Positions 11,701 to 23,195 of a stretch of 64,000 bases of DNA are shown here, piece after piece. Within the stretch, counting starts at the first letter, position 1, and the number at the start of each line of letters is the position of its first letter. The notes beneath the pieces were generated by a model. That model saw only the letters and a list, made by a program, of their open reading frames with translations, had not been told where the DNA came from and searched no databases. Location of the stretch: NCBI GenBank assembly GCA_950097015.1, contig CATNEN010000010.1, positions 2,806,501-2,870,500 of the forward strand, written 5' to 3'. The stretch is from Macrostomum hystrix (lineage: Eukaryota; Platyhelminthes; Macrostomidae). The position numbers were made by a program, and so were the translations under genes.

Positions 11701-12874
11701 CTTTTCTATCTTATCTCCTTCTTTTTTTTATCCCCTCCTTTTCAATCTTATCCCCTCTATCTCCATTTGCAATCCCATTTACAGCATTAAATGCTTATGC
11801 TGTAAAAGCGCATAAAGTCCCATAAAAGCGCTGCTCGCACCCAGGAAAGTCTCAGTGCCAGAATAAAAATGTTCCAAATGTTTCCCGAACCATTCCTCGA
11901 CTAATTTCGCTCCCACCAAACCTTTTCAAGGGCAAAAGGCCTTGAAGGGAGAAAAAGGGAGAAAATGTTTGCAACCACAAGACAGAGATCTCGGCTTGCT
12001 TGTCGTTTCATTTTACATAGAAATGCATTGAGAGGCCATAAAAATTACAAAGCGGGCGGGGCCCAACCTCCCTCAACCTCCGCTAGTCCTGAACTGCGAA
12101 ATTTTCACGTGCACCTGCAGAACTCCACCGCGCGTGACTCCCTCGGCAATATTTCTCCCCCCATATGGGCCTGAAAAGATCCCAGAAGCAAAGAACAAGA
12201 TGGAGAACAAGAACAAGGACCTTGTCGACCTCCCCTCCCGTACGACATGTCAGGGGACGCGTGATTTCGCTCTTTGTAATCGGCTCTTTGTTGTGCGGCC
12301 CATTGTTTTTGCCTCTGCCGATATTGTCACGGCTAAGCGATGCTGGCAGGCCCTGACTCGCCTTCTCTAATGATCATTGTTATTAATAGTTTCTGGCCCT
12401 GTCTGTTCTGGGAATTGTGCGATCCTGGGCCAGTGCCGTTCGAGCAAATTCTCAGATCAATCAATTTTTATCGACTTCTGTCAGCTGTTTGTTTAGCATC
12501 TCTGAAAAAAGCTTTGTGCGTTTACAGGCAGACTTACGGATTCAGACCAGGTGTAATTCAGTTTCGATTTGCTTTACGGAAAATACTAGCAGGTAGTGAT
12601 GGAGGGCAGAATTGACTATACAGTTTCAATCAGATAATTATTCAATCAGAATTACATTGGATGAGCAGAATTAAATGTACTTTAATAATAAGTTGCTCAG
12701 TTACGCAACATAGAGCCCAGACTTATTTGCAAATGATTTCAATATTCCTTTCGCGGCAATTACATTTTTACTTATGAGTAGTATTATATGCGCAAGATTA
12801 GAAGCAAAAGTATTTTAAAGTTTTGGCAAAAAAGAGTTTTGGCATAAGGGTGAATGGGATTTAGATGAGTGACA
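11701..12874. other. Intergenic, no gene recognised
   Basis: Unique sequence containing one copy (12203-12352) of a diverged duplication whose partner is at 13556-13703. Short open frames lack known domains. Confidence 0.5.
12203..12352 (+). repeat. Diverged direct duplication, copy A
   Basis: About 150 bp resembling 13556-13703 in the same orientation. Shared blocks include tctttgtaatcg, gccgacctcccct-like and cacggctaagcgatgctg. Similarity by eye is near 75-80 percent with small indels. It may be an old dispersed repeat rather than a local duplication. Confidence 0.7.
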
Positions 12875-13370
12875 ATGGGATGGGAGACGATTGGATAGAG
12901 AAGAATAAAATGGGTGAGAATGGGATGGACTGAATGGGGTGGGAGAGAATAGGATGGGAGAGAATGGGATGGGAGAGAATAGGGTGGGAGAGAATGGGAT
13001 GGGAGAGAATGGGATGGGTGAGAATGGGATGGACTGAATGGGGTGGGAGAGAATAGGATGGGAGAGAATGGGATGGGAGAGAATGGGATGGGAGAGAATG
13101 GGATGGGTGAGAATGGGATGGACTGAATGGGGTGGGAGAGAATAGGATGGGAGAGAATGGGATGGGAGAGAATGGGGTGGGAGAGAATAGGATGGGAGAG
13201 AATGGGATGGGAGAGAATAGGGTGGGAGAGAATGGGGTGGGAGAGAATAGGATGGGAGAGAATGGGATGGGAGAGAATGGGATTGGACTGAATGGGATGG
13301 GACTGACTAGGGTGGGAGAGAATCGGATGGGAGAGAATGGAATTGCAGAGAATGGGATGGTCAGCTACGA
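12875..13370. repeat. 15-bp G-rich minisatellite with higher-order pattern
   Basis: Tandem gggagagaatgggat units (15 bp). Three long repeats each include a tgagaatgggatggactg segment (about 12911, 13018 and 13106), so a higher-order unit of roughly 90-110 bp has been duplicated. Confidence 0.94.
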
Positions 13371-14303
13371 GTTCAGAGCTCAGAGCATGCAATATATAAT
13401 AAGCCTTCTATTAGAAAGTCATTCGTTGGTTCGATTCAAAGGTGCAGCAACTGACTGCACCTGCAGACCAGTTTTTCCCGTCATTAACCTCTCCCCGCAA
13501 GCCATATTTTTTCCCATAGGTCCAACAAAGTAATAGAAGCAAATAAGCATGACAGCAGAACAAGGACTCTGCCGACCTCCCCTATATTGGACACGTCAAG
13601 AACTCCATGGAAGGAGTCTTTGTAATCGAATCTTTGTTCTGCGGCGCAATTGTTTTTCCTATGCCGAAATTATCACGGCTAAGCGATGCTGACAGGCCAT
13701 CGTGACAGGCGGAGCAAATGAGCGCGGACTCTTGAAGGGATTTTTGGGGAATTCGGGGATAAAGGAATAGGAATACTTTATTACAAGAATTGTGTATTGC
13801 AAATGACAAAACTGTGTTGTGAGGCATTCCGATGTCTCACTGGAATAGGACATTGGCTTAAAGAAACAAGACAGTAAAACCAGTCGTGACAGCAAAGACA
13901 TGTTTTCTTGCAGTATTATTTTCAAGTTAGCATAGGTCTATTCGGTATACGAGCTAACTTGCAACTGCACTACTTGTAGTAGAATGCGAAGCGCATATTT
14001 TTTACGAGTACGACGAATTTCGCAGCTCAAATTCAGAAAAGGTCAGGAAAAGTACAAAAGCTGACAGTAGTGTTTCTACTCCTAACTCAGAAACAAGGAA
14101 TATAAATTTGTTTCCTAAAATGTTTACTGAAAGACATGTAAGTCGTAGCAAAATTAACTAGCTGAAGGATAGGCCCATTAGCTCCAGGAGACACCCGAAT
14201 ACTCAAGCAAATTATGACAAGAGCAACTAGTCAATCAAGTTTGATTAATTTCGATAAGTGGATGAAAGCGGAACAGATAGGCCGCGCTGCTTCTAGCAGC
14301 ACA

Positions 14304-14305
<2 letters not shown>
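13371..14305. other. Intergenic, no gene recognised
   Basis: Contains copy B of the diverged duplication at 13556-13703. Otherwise anonymous sequence leading into the CAGG tract. Confidence 0.5.
13556..13703 (+). repeat. Diverged direct duplication, copy B
   Basis: Partner of 12203-12352, same orientation, about 1.35 kb away with the 15-bp array between them. The best preserved block is the 3' end, cacggctaagcgatgctg. Confidence 0.7.
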
Positions 14306-14344
<39 letters not shown>

Positions 14345-14355
14345 ACAGTCAGGCA

Positions 14356-14400
<45 letters not shown>

Positions 14401-14405
14401 ACAGT

Positions 14406-14436
<31 letters not shown>

Positions 14437-14441
14437 ACAGT

Positions 14442-14476
<35 letters not shown>

Positions 14477-14504
14477 CACAGGCAGGCAGGCAGACAGGCA
14501 GCCA

Positions 14505-14537
<33 letters not shown>

Positions 14538-14588
14538 ACAGTCAGGCAGACAGGCAGGCAGGCAGACAGGCAGGCAGGCAGGCAGACA

Positions 14589-14621
<33 letters not shown>

Positions 14622-14624
14622 ACA

Positions 14625-14661
<37 letters not shown>

Positions 14662-14676
14662 ACAGGCAGGCAGGCA

Positions 14677-14741
<65 letters not shown>

Positions 14742-14764
14742 ACAGGCAGGCAGGCAGGCAGGCA

Positions 14765-14829
<65 letters not shown>

Positions 14830-14864
14830 ACAGGCAGGCAGGCAGGCAGACAGGCAGGCAGGCA

Positions 14865-14941
<77 letters not shown>

Positions 14942-14976
14942 ACAGGCAGGCAGGCAGGCAGACAGGCAGGCAGGCA

Positions 14977-15021
<45 letters not shown>

Positions 15022-15056
15022 ACAGGCAGGCAGGCAGGCAGACAGGCAGGCAGGCA

Positions 15057-15125
<69 letters not shown>

Positions 15126-15142
15126 ACAGGCAGGCAGGCAGG
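14306..15142. repeat. (CAGG)n microsatellite, about 840 bp, with CAGA/CAGT interruptions
   Basis: Roughly 200 tetranucleotide units. Interruptions CAGA and CAGT are themselves arranged in longer recurring patterns. On the minus strand the tract reads CCTG with TCTG interruptions. It begins 3 bp after the stop codon of the minus-strand gene ending at 15146, so it would lie at the start of that gene's 3' UTR. The 311-codon plus-strand frame through it (Arg-Gln-Ala-Gly repeats) is a by-product. Confidence 0.97.
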
Positions 15143-15145
15143 AGA

Positions 15146-18100
15146 CTAGCCGGTTTTCACCGGGTCAGGGTCGATCGAACTCATCGGACAAGTGATGTCG
15201 GCAACAAGCTGCTGTAGCTCTTGCATTTTATTCTGAGCTTCAGGCGACTGCTGACGGCAGAGGTCTTCCAGGCAAGCCAGCTGGTCGGTGCGGACCAGCA
15301 GCAGCACCAGGTCGGAGGCGGTAGCGCAGCGTGACAAGTCGCGCGGCGTCGGTCTCGCCTGGTGATGGCGGCCTGGCGAACCGGCGGCGGCAACAGCGTC
15401 CGTGGCGGCGGTGGCCACGGCCGGGGCGGCGGACGATGCGGCTGCTCGAACGGCGTCGATGTTCAGGCTGGACCCCAGCGAGCGGGCGACTGAAGAATTC
15501 GAATTCGAATGGCAAGAATGCCACAAGAGATCGTGATTGGGCAAAAGGACGGTTAGGGAAAAGGCGAAAGGAAAAGTTGCGGTAGAAAGAGACAGGAGGG
15601 GTCGATGGAGACAGGAGGGTAGAGGGAGACAGGTGGGGTAGAATGAGACAGGAGGGGTAGAGTGAGACAGAAGGGGTAGAGTGAGACAGAAGGGGTAGAG
15701 TGAGACAGGAAGGGTAGAGTGAGACAGGAGGGGTAGACGGAGACAGGAGGAGTAGAAGGAGACAGGAGGGTAGAGTGAGACAGGAGGAGTAGAAGGAGAC
15801 AGGAAGGGTAGAGTGAGACAGGAGGGGTAGAGTGAGAGTAGAGTGAGACAGGAGGGCAGAAGAGACAGGAGGGTAGAGTGAGACAGGAGGGTAGAGTGAG
15901 ACAGGAGGGCAGAAGAGACAGGAGGGGTAGAGTGAGACAGGAGGGGTAGAGTGAGACAGAAGGGGTAGAGTGAGACAGAAGGGGTAGAGTGAGACAGGAA
16001 GGGTAGAGTGAGACAGGAGGGGTAGACGGAGACAGGAGGAGTAGAAGGAGACAGGAGGGTAGAGTGAGACAGGAGGAGTAGAAGGAGACAGGAAGGGTAG
16101 AGTGAGACAGGAGGGGTAGAGTGAGACAGGAGGGGTAGAGTGAGACAGGAGGGGTAGAGTGAGACAGGAGGGCAGAAGAGACAGGAGGGTAGAGTGAGAC
16201 AGGAGGGTAGAGTGAGACAGGAGGGCAGAAGAGACAGGAGGGTAGAGTGAGACAGGAGGGTAGAGTGAGACAGGAGGGCAGAAGAGACAGGAGGGGTAGA
16301 GTGAGACAGGAGGGGTAGAGTGAGACAGGAGGGTAGAGTGAGACAGGAGGGCAGAAGAGACAGGAGGGGTAGAGTGAGACAGGAGGGGTAGAGTGAGACA
16401 GGAGGGGTAGAGTGAGACAGATGGAATAATGATTCAGATGACATGCAATGTGGAGTTAAGTAGAGTCTTAGCACAATGAGCAGTCGCGGACAGCTGGTAC
16501 TCTAGACTCACCTGCCTGAATTCGCAGCAGTTTCACTTCCATTATTGAGTAGGCGGCTCTGTGCTCTAGAATTTTTGAAGTTCTTAAGGTCGATTAATCA
16601 CTCCGATTCGGCGATGAAAGATAAAATAATAAAAGCTGAAGTGATTGCTGCCACAGACAGGCAATTTCATTATAACTAATGACAAGAAAATTTCCTGGAA
16701 AGGGCCAACAAGCACCTTATTGGTTCCTAAAAATAGACATCGTAGCTGCACTGAAGTGTGGCAAGCAACGGCTGGAGTTTAAACAGAGCTCTTTTCACAG
16801 AGTAAAGGTACAAACAGGATTTCCAAGAAATTCTGAGCGTAACAGCCAATCCTAAGCGGTCAAGGACTCAAAAATTTCGGCTTAGTTTAGGTCGTACTGT
16901 GGCGGCCAGGTCTGCACGCGGCGCGACTCTGGGTGCATATGCACTCAAACCCCGGGCCGCCTGGCTGGTTTGAGTTAGTCTCGCTAAGCCGGGGGGTTAC
17001 GGACTCTCGCCACCTCACGCGCACCTCCCCACGCTCTGAAGCGCTATTTAAGATCTGTTTGACTAATAAATAAATTTACGCTTTCTCGCGCACTGCATTT
17101 CATTTGCGAGACACTAAATTGGTGAGCCCGACTACCCCAGCCGTGCTGAGGAATGACTGAGTCAGCCGTTGCACTCAAACTGCCCACGTTTTGGGCCTCG
17201 CAGCCCCGGGCCTGGTTTATTCAGGCCGAAGCCCAGTTCAATCTGCGGCGAATCACTGAGGACAACACTAAGTACACGCACGTAGTCGCTGCTCTCGACC
17301 AGATCACAGCCGAGCGACTACTCGATGTGCTGGAGCGTCCGCCGGAAGAGGACAAGTACCAGAGCCTGAACGTTTGGCCTCACTCGACAGCTGCGGGCCA
17401 GCCGCCTCCTCGGAATGTCCGGCCTCGGCGACAAGCGTCCTCTGTAGAGAAATGCTCGCTCTGCTAGGTGACCATCCCCCCGTGCCTCCTGTTCGAGGAA
17501 ATTTTCCGCCAGCAGCTGCCCGCCGACGTCAGGATGATGTGGACTTCAGCGACCCGCGGGCCGCAGCGCAAGAGGCCGATAAGCTGTGGGCGAGCCGGTC
17601 GCAGCCGTTCACAGCCTCCGTGCAGCATCCCGCTGCAGAGCAGCCGCCGCATCCGCCTGCTCAGCCGTCCTTGCAGCTAGCCTCCGCCCGACCAGGCAGA
17701 GTCGCAAACGCTCGGATGACGGCCTGTGCCGTTTTCACCGCCGATTTGGTGCGGCGGCCCGCCAGTGTCAGGCGCCCTGCAGCTTCCAGGGAAACGGACA
17801 GGCCGGCCGTCAGTGATCAGCTCGGCGGCCGGTAACAGCAGCCTGCTGCTCATCCCCGATGTCCAGACGGGCCGGCGCGTCCTGGTCGACACGGGCGCCG
17901 AGGTCAGCATTTTTCCCGTCGCCGGCACTGATGCTCGCCTGCGGACGCCTGGCCAGCCGCTCTTCGCAGCCAACGGCAGCCCCATCCGCACCTTCGGTAC
18001 CCGCCAGATCACGCTCGACCTCGGAATCCGGCGCTGCTCCTGGCCGTTCATCCTGGCCGAAGTCTCCCGCCCGCTGATCGGCGCCGACTTCCTGCGGCAC

Positions 18101-21100
18101 CATGGCCTGCTGGTGGACCTGCCGCACCGACGCCTGCTGGACGGCCAATCGTTCGCCAGCGTGCACCTGCTGGACAGCGTGGGACCCGGCCTGCAGCTCG
18201 CCGCGGACCCGTACAGCCAGCTGCTGGCGGAGTTCCCCGGCCTCACCGAGCCCAGTTTCCAACGAGCCCTGCTGCGCCACAGGGTCGAGCACCATATCCC
18301 GACCAGCGGCCCGCCTGTCCACGCTCGCCCACGCCGCCTGCCGCCAGACAAGCTGGCGGTGGCCAGGGAGGAGTTCCGACTCCTGGAGCGGCTCGGCATC
18401 GCTCTCACAGCCCGTGGTCGTCGCCGCTGCACATGGTGCCCAAGGTGTCCGGCGGCTGGCGGCCCTGCGGCGACTTCAGGCGGCTGAACGACGTCACGGT
18501 GCCAGACCGCTACCCGGTGCCGCACATCCAGGACTTCTCGGCCCGCCTGGCCGGCTGCTCGGTCTTCTCCAAGATCGACCTGGTGCGCGGCTACCACCAG
18601 GTGCCCGTGACCGCGGCCGACGTGCCCAAGACCGCCGTCATCACCCCGTTCGGCCTCTTCGAGTTCCTGCTTCGAGTTCCTGAACGAGGCCCTGTTCGGA
18701 CTCAAGAACGCCGCCCAGGCCTTTCAGCGGTTGGTCGACTCCGTGTGCCAGGACCTGGATTTCGTCTTCGCATACATTGAAGATTTCCTGGTGGCCAGCC
18801 GCAGCCAGCAGCAACACCTGGAGCACCTGCGGATGCTTTTCCAGCGCCTCGCCGACAACGGCCTCATCATCAACCCGGCCAAGTGCGAGTTCGGCCGCAG
18901 CGAGATCGACTTCCTCGGCCACCGCATCAGCTCCGAGGGCGCCGTGCCACTGCCAGACAAGGTCGACGCCATCGCGGGTTCGCGACGCCAGCCACCGTCA
19001 AGGGCCTGCAGGAGTTCGCCGGGATGTTGAATTTCTACCACCGCTTCGTGCCACGGGCCGCCCAGCTGCTGCGCCCAATCCATGCGGCCACGGCCGGTAA
19101 GGAGAAGTTTGTCCGCTGGACGCCCGAGCTGACCGACGCTTTCGACGGAGCTAAGCGGGCGCTGGCGGCCGCCACCATGCTGGCGCACCCGCGGCCGGAC
19201 GCGCCCATCGCCCTCACCGTCGACGCCTCGGACACCGCGGTCGGCGCGGCGCTCGAGCAGCGGGTCGGAGGCGCCTGGCAGCCGCTCGCTTTCTTCAGCC
19301 GGCAGCTCCGCCCACCCGAGCAGAAGTACAGCGCCTTCGACCGCGAGCTGCTCGCGCTGTACCTGGCGGTCCGGCATTTCCGCTACTTCCTGGAGGGCTG
19401 CGTGTTCACCGCCTTCACGGACCACCAGACGCTGGTCGCCGCCATGTCCAGGATGTCCGACCCGTGGTCCGCCCGGCAGCAGCGGCACCTGGCCTACGTG
19501 TCCGAGTTCACAACGGATATCCGGCACGTGGCGGGCAAGGACAACCCGGTGGCGGATGCGCTGTCCCGCTGCACTGTCTCCTCGGTGCGGCCCCGGCTGC
19601 TCCCCGGCGATGGCGCAAGCGCAGGCAGCCGACCCGGCCGTCCTGGCCCTGCAGCTCAGCCCCGGTGACGCCCTGCTCTGCGACATCTCGACCGGCCGGC
19701 CGCGGCCGCTGGTGCCGCCAGACTTCCGCCGCGCCGTTTTCGACGCCATCCACGGCCTCGCGCACCCGTCGGTTCGCAAGACGCAGCGCCTCGTGGCCGC
19801 CAAGTTCGTGTGGGTCGGCATGAACCGGGACGTCAGCAGGTGGGCCCGCGCCTGCGTCGCCTGCCAGACGGCCAAGGTGCACCGCCACGTCGCCGCCCCG
19901 GTGGACAACATTCGCGTGCCGGACCAGCGCTTCGCCCACGTGCACGTCGACCTAGTGGGGCCGCTAGCGCCGTCGCAGGGTTTCACGCACCTGCTGACCA
20001 TCGTGGACCGCTTCACCCGCAGGCCGGAGGCGATCCCGATGACCGATACGTCCGCCGCCGCCTGCGCCGCCGCCTTCAGCGCTCATTGGATTGCCCGGTT
20101 TGGCGTGCCGAGCGACATCACCTCGGACCGCGGTCCCCAGTTCACCTCGCAGCTGTTGTCCAACGTCTCCCAGCTCCTCGGCATGCAGCTGCACCGGACC
20201 ACGGCTTTCCATCCGCAGGCGAACGGGCTGGTCGAGCGGTTCCACCGGCAGCTGAAGGCCGCCCTCATGGCGAGGCTGGCAGGGCCGGCCTGGGTCAGCG
20301 AGCTACCCTGGGTGTTGCTCGGCATCCGGACGGCCCCCAAGGAGGACCTGCCAGCATCGTCGGCGGAGCTGGTCTACGGCGCGCCCCTCTGCGTACCCGG
20401 CGAGTGCCTGCAGCCCAGCCAGCCCGCCGGCGACGGCGACCAATTCCTAGGACAGCTCCGCAGCGCCGTGCAAGCCTTCCGGCCGACGCCGACAGCGCAT
20501 CACGGCAGTCACCGCACCGCTTGGCCGGCGGCCCTCGACGCCTGCACCTACGTTTTCGTGCGGCGGGATGGTCACCGAGCTCCGCTGCAGAAGCCCTACG
20601 ACGGCCCGTTCAAGGTCATCGAGCGAGGCGCCAAGGCCTTCCTGCTAGACCTGGGAACCCGCAGCGACCACGTGACCGTCGACAGGCTCAAGCCGGCCGT
20701 CCTCGACTTTCGAGAGCCAGTACCGACGCCGGCTGTGCGCCCGAGAGGACGCCCACCCCAGCAGCCTGCAGCGCCACCGCTGCCTGCCGGGGCGACCGAC
20801 GAGGCCGACCGACCGCCGCCAAGCGCCCAACGCGCCGCCGCCCTCCCCAGCCGTCGGCAACCGCCTCGCCAGTGCCGCCCGACGACTTTCGGAGCCTAGC
20901 TCGGTGCTGGGGGGAGCCCTGTGGCGGCCAGGTCTGCACGCGGCGCGACTCTGGGTGCATATGCACTCAAACCCCGGGCCGCCTGGCTGGGGGGGTGGGT
21001 GCACCCGACCCACCGGCTCGCTAAGCCGGGGGTTACGGACTCTCGCCACCTCACGCGCACCTCCCCACGCTCTGAAATGCTATTTAAGATCCGTTTGACT

Positions 21101-22122
21101 AATAAATAAATTTACGCTTTCTCGCGCACTGCATTTCATTTGCGAGACACTAAAGTACTTTATTACTAGCAGTAACAAATGGCGCACTATATATTATTTA
21201 AAATGATAAAGACTGATTTCGTCTAACCTTTGTCAAATGTATCCGCTATTAAAAGGCAATCGCCTGTAGTCCAACGCATGGCGCTGACAAACACGGCCCC
21301 GAAGCTGTCGCCGTAGTAATTACTGAGCCAATCAATGACGGCAGTCCACACCACGCTGCGCGGAGGAGAGCGTGAGGTTGTGTCTGAGGCCTGATGAAAC
21401 AAATAATTAGGGGACAGTTTTTGGACGAAAAATAACTCACTTTAAGGCTTGGAGACGACTGGAGGGCGATTCTATGGGAAGGACAGGAGGTCGATTCTAT
21501 GGGAAGGACAGGAGGTCGATTCTAGGGGAAGGACAGGAGGTCGATTCTAAGGCTTGGAGACGACAGGAGGTCGATTCTATGGGAAGGACAGGAGGGCGAT
21601 TCTATGGGAAGGACAGGAGGGCGATTCTATGGGAAGGACAGGAGGTCGATTCTATGGGAAGGACAGGAGGTCGATTCTATGGGAAGGACAGGAGGGCGAT
21701 TCTATGGGAAGGACAGGAGGTCGATTCTATGGGAAGGACAGGAGGGCGATTCCATGGGAAAGACAGGGGGTCGATTCTATGGGAGAACGGAATGGCGAAT
21801 AAGTGTCAGCTAGTCTCACCCACCTGAGGAGAGCCATCGGGGCCGATGCTGAACCCACTACATTTCTGGGGCAGGCCGCACTCGCTCACAAGCAGAGCCA
21901 GAAGAGAGTCCGGCAGCTTCAGGAGGAGGCGTTTATTGTCGCGCAGATCATTATTTAACTGATCAAAGTACTGCTGCTGCATGAGACCTGCCAGACGGCT
22001 GCCAATCTGGTCGGCGCTGGGATCAAACTGAGGCTCTAAAATTTAGTCAGCCTGTTTGTGACCTGAAATTTAGGCTATTCACTGTTACCTGTGCCACAAT
22101 GTCATAAGCCAATGGCAGAGTA
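15146..22122 (-). CDS. Unidentified host gene, 3'-terminal exons (partial)
   Basis: Exons read on the minus strand: 22122-22089 (tentative 34-bp microexon), 22033-21824, 21390-21228 and 15489-15146 (stop TAG 15148-15146). Donors and acceptors are GT-AG, and phases agree at each junction (0, 0, then 1/2, a Val codon split over the last intron). That agreement across a 5.7-kb intron is the main support. The translation is host-like: a helical stretch ([37 protein letters not shown]), then [20 protein letters not shown], an Ala-rich linker and a helical tail ending [12 protein letters not shown] do not recognise the family. Upstream exons, if any, lie between 22123 and the eIF4E2 gene or are hidden by repeats. 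The last intron holds a minisatellite and an antisense LTR retrotransposon. Confidence 0.6.
15589..16420. repeat. 19-bp minisatellite inside the last intron of the unidentified gene
   Basis: Tandem gggtagagtgagacaggag units (18-19 bp) with variants (agaagagacaggagggc, agtagaaggagacagga). A block of roughly 300 bp is repeated almost unchanged (about 15640-15840 and 15950-16130), so segments have been duplicated. The 442-codon minus-strand frame running from here into the exon is an artefact of the repeat. Confidence 0.95.
16421..16897. other. Intron sequence left of the LTR element
   Basis: Unique sequence without recognisable features. The last four bases, gtac (16894-16897), are the target-site duplication of the retrotransposon. 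Confidence 0.55.
16898..17118 (+). repeat. 5' LTR of the CsRn1-like element
   Basis: 221 bp, starting TGTGGCGG. It holds a TATA-like ctatttaag (about 17045) and an AATAAATAAA polyadenylation signal (about 17064). It differs from the 3' LTR mainly by replacement of a gggtgggtgcacccgaccca stretch with a shorter tttgagttagt, plus a few substitutions. Confidence 0.93.
17153..17815 (+). pseudogene. gag of the CsRn1-like element, frameshifted
   Basis: Starts at ATG 17153 with the family-typical gag opening ([20 protein letters not shown]) and YTHVVAALD. After codon about 72 the frame is lost; the expected continuation ([22 protein letters not shown]) is scattered over the other two frames. A Cys-rich nucleocapsid-like motif ([19 protein letters not shown]) is readable in a third frame at about 17726-17790. 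It would encode the capsid/nucleocapsid polyprotein of an LTR retrotransposon but cannot be translated as one protein. Confidence 0.88.
17816..20899 (+). pseudogene. pol of the CsRn1-like element (PR-RT-RNase H-IN), defective
   Basis: Domains in order: aspartic protease with the [12 protein letters not shown] motif (about 17880), reverse transcriptase (about 18430-18990, with [15 protein letters not shown]), RNase H (about 19040-19570, [13 protein letters not shown] and ADALSRC) and integrase (about 19610-20400) with an HHCC finger and a DDE triad ([27 protein letters not shown]). Frame changes occur near 18400, 18670 (an 11-base local duplication of ttcgagttcct) and 19000. The RT catalytic motif reads YIED (about 18773-18784) where YxDD is expected, so the enzyme should be inactive even apart from the frameshifts. 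RNase H and integrase segments are each open and well preserved. The final stop is at 20897-20899. Confidence 0.92.
20920..21154 (+). repeat. 3' LTR of the CsRn1-like element
   Basis: 235 bp, beginning TGTGGCGG and ending CACTAAA next to the gtac duplication. The preceding sequence lacks a strong purine run; the short ctggggggagccc (20907-20919) is the best polypurine-tract candidate. Confidence 0.93.
21457..21790. repeat. 25-bp minisatellite in an intron of the unidentified gene
   Basis: About 13 copies of a 25-bp unit (core gggaaggacaggaggtcgat), alternating ggtcgatt and gggcgatt. It lies in the intron 21391-21823. Confidence 0.95.
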
Positions 22123-22124
22123 CT

Positions 22125-22660
22125 TGATTATAGAAGGGAAGTAGATACACAGATAGGATTATAGAAGGGAAGTAGATACACAGATAGGATTACAGAAGGG
22201 AAGTAGATACACAGATAGGATTATATAAGGGAAGTAGATACACAGATAGGATTATAGAAGGGAAGTAGATACACAGATAGGATTATAGAAGGGAAGTAGA
22301 TACACAGATAGGATTACAAAGGGAAGTAGATTCACAGATGGGATTACAGAGGGGAGTAGATTCACAGATGGGATTACAGAGGGGAAGTAGATTCACAGAT
22401 GGGATTACAAAGGGAAGTAGATTCACAGATAGGATTACAGAGGGGAGTAGATTCACAGATGGGATTACAGAGGGGAGTAGATTCACAGATGGGATTATAG
22501 AGGGGTAGTAGAGTGACAGATGGTATTACTGAGGGGTAGTAGAGTGACAGATGGTATTACTGAGGGGTAGTAGATACACAGATGGGATTACTGAGGGGTA
22601 GTAGAGTGACAGATGGTATTACTGAGGGGTAGTAGATACACATATGGGATTACAGTGGGT
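22125..22660. repeat. 31-bp minisatellite
   Basis: About 17 copies of a roughly 31-bp unit (core gaagtagatacacagatagg). It drifts through three variant blocks: tacacagatagg, ttcacagatggg, then gtagagtgacagatggtatt. Confidence 0.95.
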
Positions 22661-23195
22661 GAGTATGGAGGGACAGGCGAGAAGTAACAAAAATGAGCCA
22701 GTCATAAAACGCCGTGATCTTGAACTTGTTCTTTTACTCGCATATTTTGTTTTTGATTATCAAATCTCTATTGTCAAACCAGTTAAGAGTTTTGATTTCT
22801 CACAGACAGAAAAACAATTTGGCATATAGGGGTGCACAAACGCAGACCAATACTTATACAAACACAAATATCGCAGTTCACAAATAGAGCAGGACTTTCT
22901 CAAGCAATGCAGAAAATACACACTGACACATCGGCCCCAATGAACTTCGAATGAACAACGATTGTGGCTCCCATTGTTGCGCGATTCAATAAAAATAAAA
23001 TAATTCAGTAATATAACTATCAAAGGCATTAAATATGAGCATGATTAGTGACAGTAAATTACAAGGTCAGGACAGCGGTGAGAAGCTGACTATTGTGTAG
23101 GGCTCACAAAAAACGCGAAATGGGCGGTAGATTTTGATTCATTTTAATTGCAAAACTAACTACTTAGCGAACCAGCCGATTAGGATGATCAGCTG
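22661..23195. other. Non-repetitive stretch, no gene recognised
   Basis: AT-leaning unique sequence with an 89-codon minus-strand frame at 22760-23029 that shows no known domain. It might contain part of the eIF4E2 3' UTR or the start of the unidentified gene; neither can be shown. Confidence 0.45.

Larger units (their letters stand above)
16898..21154 (+). mobile_element. Ty3/gypsy LTR retrotransposon, CsRn1-like
   Basis: A structurally complete element: 5' LTR 16898-17118, a tRNA primer-binding site immediately after it (ttggtgagcccgac, like the tRNA-Trp site used by CsRn1 elements), gag, pol in the order PR-RT-RNase H-IN, and 3' LTR 20920-21154. It is flanked by a perfect 4-bp duplication gtac (16894-16897 and 21155-21158). 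The gag style and its Cys-rich motif also fit CsRn1. The reading frames are broken in several places and the RT active site is altered, so it is defective. It sits in antisense in the last intron of the unidentified gene. GC content is much higher than its surroundings. Confidence 0.93.

Noticed and set aside
10996-11790. 264-codon open frame
   Set aside because: Artefact of the 20-bp array cttatcccctacatccgcat.
12784-13392. 202-codon minus-strand frame of His-Pro-Ile-Leu-Ser repeats
   Set aside because: The 15-bp unit is a multiple of three; the product is repeat only.
14214-15149. 311-codon Arg-Gln-Ala-Gly protein
   Set aside because: Translation of the CAGG microsatellite.
15490-16474. 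442-codon minus-strand frame as one protein
   Set aside because: Its N-terminal two thirds are minisatellite; only the part after the acceptor at 15490 fits the splice phases of the upstream exons.
19810-21024. 404-codon frame overlapping the integrase
   Set aside because: Out-of-frame shadow of the GC-rich integrase gene; the true frame carries the DDE motifs.
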